Part shown: piece by piece, positions 38,489-47,692 of the stretch
How positions within the stretch are numbered: the stretch's first letter is position 1
Layout: each line of letters begins with the position of its first letter
Assembly (NCBI GenBank): GCA_021787475.1
Contig: JAJYLW010000013.1
Location: 1 to 64,000 of the forward strand
Source of the DNA: Actinomycetes bacterium
GTDB taxonomy: Bacteria; Actinomycetota; Thermoleophilia; BMS3ABIN01
Length of the DNA: 64,000 nt
Direction: 5' to 3'
Translations under genes and position numbers: made by a program
The notes under the pieces: generated by a model
The model's database searches: none
The model's input: the letters and a program-made list of their open reading frames with translations, nothing else
Told to the model about the DNA's origin: nothing

Positions 38489-39106
38489 ATGAAAATATTC
38501 GTAGGAATATCGGGGGCTTCCGGCGCCATTTATGGAGGCCGGCTGCTTAGGGCGCTGACCGGGGACGTTCACGAAGTGAGCGTCTGCTTTTCCGACGCTG
38601 CCGTTGAAGTTGTCCGGCACGAGGAATTTGACGCCGGCCTCGAATTGCTGGGCGCCCCCGCCGAGCAGGTGCTGGAGGCGTTTTTCTCGCGGCATGGAAT
38701 CTCGCCGCGCCGGCTGGAAATCGTTCTGCCGGGCAACATCGGCCACGCCTTTTCCAGCGGCAGTGCGCTGGCGGATGCGGCTGTAGTCTGTCCCTGCTCC
38801 ATGTCAACGATTGCCGCAATCGCATCCGGAATCAGCGGCAATCTTATTCAGCGGGTGGCCGACGTGATGCTGAAGGAATCACGGCCGCTGGTGGTGGTTC
38901 CCCGGGAGACGCCCCTGAATGAGATCCAGCTCCGTAATCTCTACCGGGTAAAAAAAGCAGGCGCGCAGATTGTTGCGGCAATGCCTGCTTTTTATCATAA
39001 TCCGCAGACGGTTGAGGATCTGGCGGATTTTATCGTCGGCAAGGTTCTCGATGTTCTCGGCGTTGACCATCAGCTCTTTCGTCGCTGGGAAGGAGGACAG
39101 CGATGA
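38489..39106 (+). CDS. ubiX: UbiX family flavin prenyltransferase
   Basis: IFVGISGASGAIYGGRLL; CPCSMSTIAAIASGISGNLIQRVADVMLKESRPLVVVPRETPLNEIQLRN. Confidence 0.93.
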   Translation: MKIFVGISGASGAIYGGRLLRALTGDVHEVSVCFSDAAVEVVRHEEFDAGLELLGAPAEQVLEAFFSRHGISPRRLEIVLPGNIGHAFSSGSALADAAVVCPCSMSTIAAIASGISGNLIQRVADVMLKESRPLVVVPRETPLNEIQLRNLYRVKKAGAQIVAAMPAFYHNPQTVEDLADFIVGKVLDVLGVDHQLFRRWEGGQR

Positions 39107-39819
39107 CCGCCGGCGCCAGAGCCGCGCCAGAGCCGGAGCGGGTGCGGACAATGTTTGACGGCATTGCCGGCCGCTATGACTTGATGAACAACATCATCTC
39201 TGCCGGGAGGCACCATCGCTGGCGTCAACTGGCGGCGGATGCGGCCGCCATCGGCCCCGGGATGAGCGCGCTTGACGTCTGCTGCGGCACCGGGGAAATG
39301 GCTTTTGCGCTGGCTGACCGCGTCGGCCCCACGGGCCGGGTGTTCGGGGTTGATTTTAGCCGGCGCATGCTGGAAATTGCGCGACAGAAAGCCATCCGGC
39401 AGGGCGCGGCGGTTCAGTTCAGCCTGGGAGATGCCAGCCAACTGGAACTTGAGCCAGATGCTTTCGACGCCTGTACTGTCGGATTCGGTGTGCGTAATAT
39501 CCCCGGCCTGGCCGGCGTCTTTGCCGAGATGAACCGCGTCGTCCGGCCGGGAGGACGGGTCGTCTGCCTTGAGATTACCAGGCCGATTCGGCCGCCGTTC
39601 CGGCAGTTTTACCGGATCTGGTTCGACGGGGTCGTGCCGGCGCTGGGCAGGATTGTTTCCCGCCATGAATCCGCATACAGCTACCTGCCCGCATCCGTGC
39701 GCCGGTTCCCGGCCGCTGCCGAGCTGGCCGCGATCATGCGCGAGGCGGGGCTGCAGCAGGTCGGTTACCGGCTGCTCGCCGGCGGCATCATCGCACTGCA
39801 CTGGGGAAAAGCCACATGA
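39103..39819 (+). CDS. menG: Demethylmenaquinone methyltransferase
   Basis: VRTMFDGIAGRYDLMNNIISAGRHHRWR; LDVCCGTGEMAFAL; 4-nt overlap with ubiX. Confidence 0.92.
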   Translation: MTAGARAAPEPERVRTMFDGIAGRYDLMNNIISAGRHHRWRQLAADAAAIGPGMSALDVCCGTGEMAFALADRVGPTGRVFGVDFSRRMLEIARQKAIRQGAAVQFSLGDASQLELEPDAFDACTVGFGVRNIPGLAGVFAEMNRVVRPGGRVVCLEITRPIRPPFRQFYRIWFDGVVPALGRIVSRHESAYSYLPASVRRFPAAAELAAIMREAGLQQVGYRLLAGGIIALHWGKAT

Positions 39820-39857
39820 ATTCCGCGTTTATGCCGTATGATTTTAAAGGTATACCA

Positions 39858-40092
39858 ATCATACAACCCGCTCAGGATAACCACGGAGATGATGTATTGT
39901 TGCGAGGCGCTTGCCAGGATTTGGCCGCATGGAGGCTGAAGCCAAACAGGAGCACGGCGGAGTTTCCGGCGAGGACTGTCTGAGCCCCGCAGGGCGGGTT
40001 ACGCAGCCGGCCGCCGTCCGGCGTAGCGGAGCCGGCCGGACATGGCAAATCCAAGGCAAGCTCCGAACAAATACCTGAACGAATCGTATGAT
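39858..40092 (+). repeat. Interspersed element family 1, full copy with best terminal inverted repeats
   Basis: ATCATACAACCCGCTCAGG ... CCTGAACGAATCGTATGAT. Confidence 0.85.
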
Positions 40093-40122
40093 CAGTAAAG
40101 ATATTTTCACGAGAGGCTAAAC

Positions 40123-41124
40123 ATTTATAACTCGATACCAGCGATTGAGGCCAAGGCTCCGCTTGAGCAATTCAAGGCGCTTTACTGGAGGCGCTACACG
40201 CTGCCCATGCGACGCTGTGAACAGCTTCTTGAAAAAATTGCCGCCCTGCCGGCAGGCACGCTGGGCGAGTCGTGCACGCTGACCCTGACAGCCGGAGGCA
40301 AGCGGCTCCGGCCCTTGCTTGTCTTTCTTGCCGCCCGCGCCAGCGAAAGCATCGGCGAAGGAGTTGTGACGGCTGCCGCCGCAGTCGAGCTGGTCCACAT
40401 GGCCACGCTTGTTCATGACGACATCCTGGATAGAGCCGAGCTCAGGCGCGGCCAACCGACCCTGGCGGCAAAATTCGGGCACGCGGTCAGCGCCGCGGCC
40501 GGCGACTACCTGTTTTCCTGCGCCTTTGATATTTTGGCATCAGCAGGCTCCATACGGGCAGTCAGCGTTCTTTCCGCGGCAAGCCTGGGGCTGAGCCGGG
40601 GTGAGCTGCTCCAGATGCAGGCAAGCCGCAATTTCGGGCTTGCCTCCGGCGCCTATTATGAGCGTGCGGCCCTGAAGACTTCCGGTCTGTTTTCAGCCGC
40701 TTGCCAACTGGGCTCACTGCTTTCCGGCTGCCGCGAGGAAACAATAACGGCTTTGGGCAAATTTGGTCATTTCCTCGGCCTTTCATTTCAGCTCTCTGAT
40801 GATATTCTTGATCTTTCCGGCGACGCCTCCGAGACAGGAAAAGAACCAGGGACGGATTTGCGGGAGGGAACGGTGACGCTGCCACTGATTTTGGCGCTCA
40901 GGAATGACCCGTCCATCAGAACGCTTCTTGACGAACCTGCTTCCAAAGCAAGATCGGCGGAGATCTGCAGGCGCATCGAAGCTGCCGGCGGTCTCGAAAG
41001 CGCGCGGCGCCAAGCCGGCAAATATGTAAACAGCGCCCGGGAGAGCCTGAGGCCCGCTGCGGGTGAAATCGACCCGGAGCCGCTTGAGCTTATCGCTAAG
41101 GCAGCCGTCCACCGGAGTAAATAA
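40123..41124 (+). CDS. Polyprenyl diphosphate synthase (start uncertain; ATG at 40207 or upstream ATT at 40123)
   Basis: GGKRLRPLLVFLAA; LVHMATLVHDDILDRAELRRGQPT; LSDDILDLSGD. Confidence 0.88.
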   Translation: MYNSIPAIEAKAPLEQFKALYWRRYTLPMRRCEQLLEKIAALPAGTLGESCTLTLTAGGKRLRPLLVFLAARASESIGEGVVTAAAAVELVHMATLVHDDILDRAELRRGQPTLAAKFGHAVSAAAGDYLFSCAFDILASAGSIRAVSVLSAASLGLSRGELLQMQASRNFGLASGAYYERAALKTSGLFSAACQLGSLLSGCREETITALGKFGHFLGLSFQLSDDILDLSGDASETGKEPGTDLREGTVTLPLILALRNDPSIRTLLDEPASKARSAEICRRIEAAGGLESARRQAGKYVNSARESLRPAAGEIDPEPLELIAKAAVHRSK

Positions 41125-41125
41125 T

Positions 41126-41578
41126 ATGCAACAGTCAGATGAAGAGCTGGAGCAATTGCTGAACGCAATCATCCCGTTCGCCCAGCGCATGCTTTCCCGG
41201 CACGGCGAGTTTTACCCGTTTGCCGCCGCCGTCAGCCGTGACGGCAGACTGAAATTTATTGGCGAGTTTGTCGGCGACGCGCCCGTGCGGGAAAATCCTC
41301 TCGCCGCCGAGCTGATCGGCTACCTGCGCGAACAGCTAATTGACGGCGCCAGCAAAGGAGAGTTCCGGGCGACAGGCCTTTGCTCCGGTGCCCAGGTGGA
41401 TGTTTCCGGCCAGAATGAAAAAAGCGACGCTGTGCGCATTTCCGTCGAGCACCTGGACGGCCGGGCAATGAATGTCTTTTTGCCATACCGGCTTGACTCG
41501 GCCGGGGAAGTTTTATATGGAGATGTGTTTGCCACCGCGGCCGAGGCGGTCATTTTTTTGCGCGGCTTTAATGACTAG
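41126..41578 (+). CDS. Conserved hypothetical protein
   Basis: Intact ORF in the operon, start ATG 41126. Confidence 0.6.
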   Translation: MQQSDEELEQLLNAIIPFAQRMLSRHGEFYPFAAAVSRDGRLKFIGEFVGDAPVRENPLAAELIGYLREQLIDGASKGEFRATGLCSGAQVDVSGQNEKSDAVRISVEHLDGRAMNVFLPYRLDSAGEVLYGDVFATAAEAVIFLRGFND

Positions 41579-41631
41579 AGACAGGACTTAAGAATTAAAC
41601 CCAAAATCCAAAATTCGGCAGAGGAGCTTTA

Positions 41632-42420
41632 ATGACTGGTGCTGACGACAGGCTTAAGGTTCTCGTAATCGGCGCACTGGGAAAGATGGGCCGCGCTGTC
41701 TGCGACGCAGTCAGCGACGAGCCCGACCTGGAGCTGGCGGCAGTTGTCGACGCTGCCGGCCGCGAGGTGGTGTGGGCGGGGCCGGCTGCCGCGGCCGCCG
41801 CCTACGTTTCCCTCGACGAATGCCTCGAGAAGGAAAAACCTGATGTGGCGGTCGACTTTACCACTCCGGGCGCGGCTTTTGAAAATGTTACCGCTTGCCT
41901 GAAAAAAGGGATCAACTGTATTGTTGGCACCACTGGCATAAAAGAACATCAACTAAAACAGATAGAGCTCGAGTGCCGGCTAAGCGGAGCAAGCTGCCTG
42001 ATTGCTCCCAATTTCGCCATCGGCGCGGTGCTGATGATGGACATCGCCCAGGTAGTGGCCCGCTACATGCCTTTTTGCGAAATTACCGAGCTTCATCACG
42101 ACCAGAAGCTTGATGCTCCATCGGGCACGGCGCTCAGAACCGCCGAGATGATCGCCGCCGCCCGACTGGACTGCCCGGAGCCGCCCGGCCCTGAAGGAAA
42201 CGTGGCCCGCGGCCTGGCCCACCACGGCATCCCCATCCACAGCGTCCGTCTGCCGGGCCTGGTGGCCCATCAGGAGATAATTTTCGGCGGCCAGGGCCAG
42301 ACTCTCACTGTCCGCCACGACTCGATCTCACGCCAGTCTTTCATGCCGGGAGTTGTGATGGCGGTGCGCCGCGTTGCCAGCCTGGACGGCCTGGCTGTCG
42401 GGCTGGAGAAGATCATGTAA
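41632..42420 (+). CDS. dapB: 4-hydroxy-tetrahydrodipicolinate reductase
   Basis: VLVIGALGKMGRAVCDAV; ELHHDQKLDAPSGTAL. Confidence 0.96.
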   Translation: MTGADDRLKVLVIGALGKMGRAVCDAVSDEPDLELAAVVDAAGREVVWAGPAAAAAAYVSLDECLEKEKPDVAVDFTTPGAAFENVTACLKKGINCIVGTTGIKEHQLKQIELECRLSGASCLIAPNFAIGAVLMMDIAQVVARYMPFCEITELHHDQKLDAPSGTALRTAEMIAAARLDCPEPPGPEGNVARGLAHHGIPIHSVRLPGLVAHQEIIFGGQGQTLTVRHDSISRQSFMPGVVMAVRRVASLDGLAVGLEKIM

Positions 42421-42513
42421 ATCTGGGATAATACCCCTAGTTCCCGGTTCCGGATTCAAAGTTAACTTGGAACCATAACTTTGAACTTAAATTTGCACTA
42501 GGAATATTGAACT

Positions 42514-43398
42514 TTGAACTCTTCTTTTGGTGACATAATTACAGCCATGGTCACTGCCTTTCATGAAGACGGGCAGGTGAACTACCAGGCCACCGCCGAT
42601 CTGGCCTTGCATCTGGTCGAGAGCGGTTCCGACGGACTGGTCGTCAGCGGCACTACCGGCGAGTCGCCCACTTTGACCGATGAGGAAAAGGTCGAGCTTT
42701 TCCACGTGGTCAAGGAAGCCGTCGGCGGCCGCGCCGCTGTCATTGCCGGCACCGGCTCAAATGATACGGCCCACAGCGTCCACCTGACCGGGCGGGCCCA
42801 TGAGGCAGGCGTCGACGGCATCCTGGCCGTGACGCCCTATTACAACAAGCCGCCACGCGCCGGCATCATCGCCCATTTCCGGGCAATCGCCGCCGCTACC
42901 GACAAACCGGTCATCCTTTACAACATTCCCGGCCGCACCGCCCTTAACGTGGGGCCAGAAACGCTGGCGGAGCTGAATGAGACAGACAACATTGTCGCCG
43001 TCAAGCAGGCCAATCCTGACCTGGAGCAGTCGCGCCTGCTCGCAAGCATCTGCGACATGGGCATCTACGCCGGCAACGACGATATGCTCTTGCCGCTGCT
43101 GGAGCTGGGAGCATGGGGAGGCATCTGTGTAGCGTCGCATCTTGCCGGGCGGCAGATGAAAAAAATGGTCGAGCTCTACCGGTCTGGAAATCTGGCAGAA
43201 GCCGGGGCAATCAATGACTCGCTGGCGCCGTTATACAAGGCGCTGTTCATCACCGCCAATCCGATTCCGGTTAAAGCAGCCCTGAATATGACCGGCCTAG
43301 ATGTAGGGGGCGTGCGCCTGCCGCTGGTTCCCGCAACTGCAGCCGAGGAATCCCAGATTCGCGATGCGCTGGCGGCAGGGGCGTTGATCGGCGGTTAG
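42514..43398 (+). CDS. dapA: 4-hydroxy-tetrahydrodipicolinate synthase
   Basis: GTTGESPTLTDEEK; TPYYNKPPRAGIIAHF; YNIPGRTALNV; TTG start. Confidence 0.96.
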   Translation: MNSSFGDIITAMVTAFHEDGQVNYQATADLALHLVESGSDGLVVSGTTGESPTLTDEEKVELFHVVKEAVGGRAAVIAGTGSNDTAHSVHLTGRAHEAGVDGILAVTPYYNKPPRAGIIAHFRAIAAATDKPVILYNIPGRTALNVGPETLAELNETDNIVAVKQANPDLEQSRLLASICDMGIYAGNDDMLLPLLELGAWGGICVASHLAGRQMKKMVELYRSGNLAEAGAINDSLAPLYKALFITANPIPVKAALNMTGLDVGGVRLPLVPATAAEESQIRDALAAGALIGG

Positions 43399-43560
43399 AG
43401 CCTGTCTCAGCAGATAATTCGTTGCGAGGCCAGGCAAAATGCAAGGCTGGAGGAGATGAGACCTTGGGCGGGGCCGGCGGGCATCGCAGGAGAATAGCGC
43501 CGGACAGCGAAACATAAGCGGGGGCGAGTCTGGCGGAGGGCCGATAATTCTGACCACATT
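43398..43560. repeat. REP-like family 2 related element upstream of rnj
   Basis: gagcctgtctcagcagataattcgttgcgaggccagg... Confidence 0.5.
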
Positions 43561-43613
43561 TCACCTGTTTCTGGCAGTTTCCCGGGTATGAACACAAATT
43601 TGAATCCATTTCG

Positions 43614-45275
43614 TTGACTGAATCCAAACTGAGAATTATTGCCCTGGGCGGCTTGGGCGAGATCGGCAAGAACATGATGGTCCTTGATCTGGACGGCCGC
43701 CTGCTTGTCATCGACGCTGGCCTCGCCTTTCCCCGTGATGAGCTGCTGGGAATCGACCTTGTCATCCCCGATTTTGCTTTCCTCCGGGAAAGGGCCGATG
43801 CCGTTGAGGCGGTGCTCCTGACCCACGGCCATGAAGACCATGTTGGCGCTGTTCCGTTTCTGCTGAAAGAGATCAACGTCCCCGTTTATGGCACCAGGCT
43901 GACTCTGGGGCTGGTGGGTAACAAACTGGAGGAGCACGGGCTGTCGGCAAGCGCCGACCTGCGCGAGATCAATCCGGAACGTCCGGAACAGATTGGGCCG
44001 TTCCGCTGCGATTTTATCAGCGTCACCCACAGCATTCCTGACGGCGTTGCGGTGGCGGTAACAACGCCGGTGGGCACTATCATCCATTCCGGCGATTTCA
44101 AGCTTGACCCGAATCCGATTGACCGGCGCCGTACCAACCTGGGCAAGTTTGGCGAGCTGGGGGCCCGGGGGGTGTTGCTGCTCATGTCCGACAGCACCAA
44201 CGCCGAGCTAGAGGGCGTCACCGGTCCGGAGCGGTCGGTGGGCAAAACCCTGGACGAGATTTTTGCGATGGCGCCGGGCCGCGTCATTGTCGCTTCGTTT
44301 GCTTCACACATCCACCGGATCCAGCAGATTGTCAATGCCGCCCGCCATCACCGCCGCAAGCTGGTTGTAGTGGGCCGGTCGATGATCAGAAACGTGCAAA
44401 TGGCGCGCGAGCTTGGCTATCTGGATGCACCCCCGGAAATGATGATCCCTTTAAGTGAGATCAATAACGTCAGGCCGCGTAAGCTGGTGATCCTCTCCAG
44501 CGGCAGCCAGGGCGAGCCCCTCTCGGCACTTACCCGGATGGCCTTCAACGACCATAAGAAAGTGAAGCTTCAGCAGGACGACACGGTCATCATCTCGGCC
44601 CGGCCGGTGCCCGGCAACGAAATCAGCGTCCACCAGGTGATCAACCGTCTTTTCCGCGCCGGGGCAAATGTCATCTATGAATCGGTTGCGCCGGTGCATG
44701 TTTCCGGGCATGCCGCCCGCGAAGAGCTGAAGATGCTGATCAACCTAACACAGCCAAAATATTTCATGCCTATCCATGGAGAATACCGTCATCTTCATTT
44801 TCACAGCCAGCTGGCCGAGGAGATGGGGATGAAAAAAGACCGGATCATCATGGCGGCCAACGGCGATATTATCGAATTGTCCGGCGGCAAGGTGGCTATG
44901 GATGGGCGCATCGAGGCCGGCATGGCGTTTGTTGATGGCCTCGACGTTGGCGATATCCACGAAGTAACGTTGCGCGACCGGAAAAAGCTTTCGCGAGACG
45001 GCACCATCCTTGTTGTCCTGCCGGTGCGGGAACAGGACGGCTCGCCTGTGGCGCCCCCGGAGATATCCGATAAAGGATTTGTCTACATGCGCAACCGCAA
45101 AGAGCTGATGAAAGAGGTTTCCAGCCTCGTGGACGAAATAATTAAGGAAGGAGCTGATCAGGGAATCAGCGACCCAGGCCTTCTTCAGGAGCATATTCAT
45201 GACCGGCTGGCGAGATTTATCTACAAGAAGACCAAGAAGCGCCCGCTGATTATTGCTGTGGTTGTCGAGGTTTAA
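43614..45275 (+). CDS. rnj: Ribonuclease J
   Basis: IALGGLGEIGKNMMVLDLDG; LTHGHEDHVGAVPFLL; PVHVSGHAAREELKMLINLTQPKYFMPIHGEYRHL. Confidence 0.96.
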   Translation: MTESKLRIIALGGLGEIGKNMMVLDLDGRLLVIDAGLAFPRDELLGIDLVIPDFAFLRERADAVEAVLLTHGHEDHVGAVPFLLKEINVPVYGTRLTLGLVGNKLEEHGLSASADLREINPERPEQIGPFRCDFISVTHSIPDGVAVAVTTPVGTIIHSGDFKLDPNPIDRRRTNLGKFGELGARGVLLLMSDSTNAELEGVTGPERSVGKTLDEIFAMAPGRVIVASFASHIHRIQQIVNAARHHRRKLVVVGRSMIRNVQMARELGYLDAPPEMMIPLSEINNVRPRKLVILSSGSQGEPLSALTRMAFNDHKKVKLQQDDTVIISARPVPGNEISVHQVINRLFRAGANVIYESVAPVHVSGHAAREELKMLINLTQPKYFMPIHGEYRHLHFHSQLAEEMGMKKDRIIMAANGDIIELSGGKVAMDGRIEAGMAFVDGLDVGDIHEVTLRDRKKLSRDGTILVVLPVREQDGSPVAPPEISDKGFVYMRNRKELMKEVSSLVDEIIKEGADQGISDPGLLQEHIHDRLARFIYKKTKKRPLIIAVVVEV

Positions 45276-45277
45276 AT

Positions 45278-47692
45278 ATGAGCGCAACGACTCGCCGGCG
45301 CAAAACCGGAAGCCGAAAGGGCAGCGCCAGGAAACGCGCCGGCCGTGGCCTTGATCTTAAGCGCGTGCGTGAGATCGGTGGGCTGGCGGCCGCAGCAGCG
45401 GGCTGTTTCCTGGCCCTGGTGCTCTATCTGGGCTGGTCCGGCGGCCTTGCGGGAGGCTGGTCAGAGGAGCTGCTCCGTTACCTGTTTGGCGTCCTGATCT
45501 ATCTGAGCCCACCGGCTCTCATTGGAGGCGGCGCTCTGCTTATCTTTCCGGATGCGCCGCTGGGGCCGCACGGCCTTCGCGCCGGCCTGCTGCTGCTGTT
45601 GATTGCCCTTTTCCTGATCACAGGAGCAAATACTTTTTCCGTTCTGGGCTCGGCGCCGGCCCATACCAGCTATTTTGACACCAGCTACTTTTCCGGCCAC
45701 GGCGGCATCACCGGCGACGCCCTCTACTGGGTCACAGGTTCGTTGATCGGAGACGTGGGCAGCTCCATCGCTGCAGTGTTTCTTCTAATGGCCGCAGCGT
45801 TTTTGATTACTGGGGCCTCGGTGAGGACGGCGATCATGGCTTCCGGCGTCAGCGCCCGCCGGGCTGCGGCCGGAGCAAGCAAATCAACCCGGCAACTCAG
45901 CCGTTCCCTGTCAGAAAAGATGGGAAAAAATACCATCCAATTGGATGGTGAATCAACATCTGCTTCTGCCTCCACACGGCCCGCCGTCGGCGAAAGCCCG
46001 GCTGCCTGCGCCGGTGGTTCCGGCCTCCTGAACGGCGCCGCGGCCTTCCCTGACATTTACGGCCCCGGGGGACCGGCGCCGGCAGCCGCCCCGGCGCCGG
46101 AAGCGGTGCTGCTTAACAATTCCAGCAATCCGACCAGCCAGCTTTCCTTGCTTGAAGAAACAGGGGATGACGATGATTACCGGCACGATGAAGAATCCGG
46201 CTACGTTCTGCCTGATTCAGACCTGCTGCGAAAAAGCGGCGCCGGGCAGACGGTTTCGGCGGACAGCGCTGACAGGATCAGCCGCGTGCTGGTGGAAACG
46301 CTGGCCAGCTTTGGAATCGAGGCAATCGTGGCCGGCAGCGTCTCCGGGCCGCGCGTCACCCGTTATGAGCTGCAGCTTGCTCCCGGCATCAAGGTCTCGC
46401 GCGTCAGCAGCCTCAAGAATGATATCGCCTATGCGCTGGCGACCACGGACATCAGAATTCTCGCGCCAATCCCGGGGAAATCGGCGGTCGGAGTTGAAGT
46501 TCCCAACGTCAGCCCCAATCTGGTAACGCTGGGCGACATTTTCCGCGACTTTCCGGACAAAAGCGGCCCGCTGATGGCCTGGCTTGGCAAGGACATCTCC
46601 GGCAAGCCGGTTTACGCCGATCTGGCCCAGATGCCGCACCTGCTCGTAGCCGGCACCACCGGCTCGGGCAAAAGCGGCTGCATCAATTGCATGATTTCTT
46701 CGATTCTGCTCAGGAGCACCCCCGAAGAAGTAAAAATGATTCTGATCGATCCCAAGCGGGTTGAGCTGAGCCATTTTGAGGGAATCCCGCACCTGCTCAC
46801 GCCGGTGGTGACAGTAATGAAGGACGCCGCCAACGTGCTGGCCAACCTTGTCCAGGAGATGGATTCGCGCTACAGCCAGATGCAGTTGGCCAGGGCCCGC
46901 CACCTCGACGAGCTCAACCGGGTGCGCGCGGCGCGCAGCCAGCAGCCGGTGCCCTACATCCTGCTTGTCGTTGACGAGCTGGCCGACTTGATGATGGTGT
47001 CTCCGGCAGAAGTTGAAGACGCCATCATCAGGCTGGCGCAAAAGGCGCGCGCCGTCGGCATCCACCTGGTGCTGGCGACGCAGCGCCCGTCGGTGGACGT
47101 GATTACCGGCATGATCAAAGCCAACGTCCCCTCCCGGATTGCTTTTGCCGTCTCCTCACAGGTCGATTCACGCGTCATTCTTGACACCACCGGCGCGGAA
47201 AGCCTCCTGGGACAGGGAGACATGCTGTTCCGGCCGCTGGGAGCGTCCCAACTAAAACGCATTCAGGGCGCCTACGTCTCTGAAGAGGAAATTAAGCTGC
47301 TTACAGACCGCTGCCGCGGCCAGCGGTCGCCCGATTTCCGTCACGAGCTGCTTGAGGGCAAGATTGCGGATGGAGATGAGGGCTTCCCCGCGGATGAAGA
47401 CGACCTCCTGCCCGAGGCAATGCAGCTCGTCGTCAGCACCGGCACCGCCTCGGTGTCGTTCCTGCAGCGGCGGCTCCGCGTCGGCTACACCCGCGCCGGC
47501 CGCCTCATCGACATGCTGGAGAAACGCGGTGTGATCAGCGGCTATGAAGGCAGCAAGCCCCGCCGGGTGCTGGTAGGCGAGGAGAGCCTCGAGCATATCC
47601 TTGCCGGCAGCCGCGCCGGCGTTGGTGCCGGCGGCAGCGTGGAAGGCGGCCCCAATGATGCCGGCAGTGACGGGTTTGGCGCAGACGACTGA
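45278..47692 (+). CDS. ftsK: FtsK/SpoIIIE DNA translocase
   Basis: AGTTGSGKSGCINCMISSIL (Walker A), VVDELADLMM, C-terminal gamma-like wHTH. Confidence 0.96.
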   Translation: MSATTRRRKTGSRKGSARKRAGRGLDLKRVREIGGLAAAAAGCFLALVLYLGWSGGLAGGWSEELLRYLFGVLIYLSPPALIGGGALLIFPDAPLGPHGLRAGLLLLLIALFLITGANTFSVLGSAPAHTSYFDTSYFSGHGGITGDALYWVTGSLIGDVGSSIAAVFLLMAAAFLITGASVRTAIMASGVSARRAAAGASKSTRQLSRSLSEKMGKNTIQLDGESTSASASTRPAVGESPAACAGGSGLLNGAAAFPDIYGPGGPAPAAAPAPEAVLLNNSSNPTSQLSLLEETGDDDDYRHDEESGYVLPDSDLLRKSGAGQTVSADSADRISRVLVETLASFGIEAIVAGSVSGPRVTRYELQLAPGIKVSRVSSLKNDIAYALATTDIRILAPIPGKSAVGVEVPNVSPNLVTLGDIFRDFPDKSGPLMAWLGKDISGKPVYADLAQMPHLLVAGTTGSGKSGCINCMISSILLRSTPEEVKMILIDPKRVELSHFEGIPHLLTPVVTVMKDAANVLANLVQEMDSRYSQMQLARARHLDELNRVRAARSQQPVPYILLVVDELADLMMVSPAEVEDAIIRLAQKARAVGIHLVLATQRPSVDVITGMIKANVPSRIAFAVSSQVDSRVILDTTGAESLLGQGDMLFRPLGASQLKRIQGAYVSEEEIKLLTDRCRGQRSPDFRHELLEGKIADGDEGFPADEDDLLPEAMQLVVSTGTASVSFLQRRLRVGYTRAGRLIDMLEKRGVISGYEGSKPRRVLVGEESLEHILAGSRAGVGAGGSVEGGPNDAGSDGFGADD

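Noticed and set aside
38489-39106. ubiX as part of a decarboxylase system with ubiD
   Set aside because: No UbiD-like gene in the window; context (menG, polyprenyl synthase) is ordinary quinone biosynthesis.
39859-40110. Similar minus-strand ORFs in two family 1 copies (32878..33138 or 32892..33122, and 39859..40110; shared CLASASxRPNPGKxLATIxHxRGYPERVV)
   Set aside because: Similarity follows from the shared DNA repeat; frames differ between copies and are not kept in the third copy.
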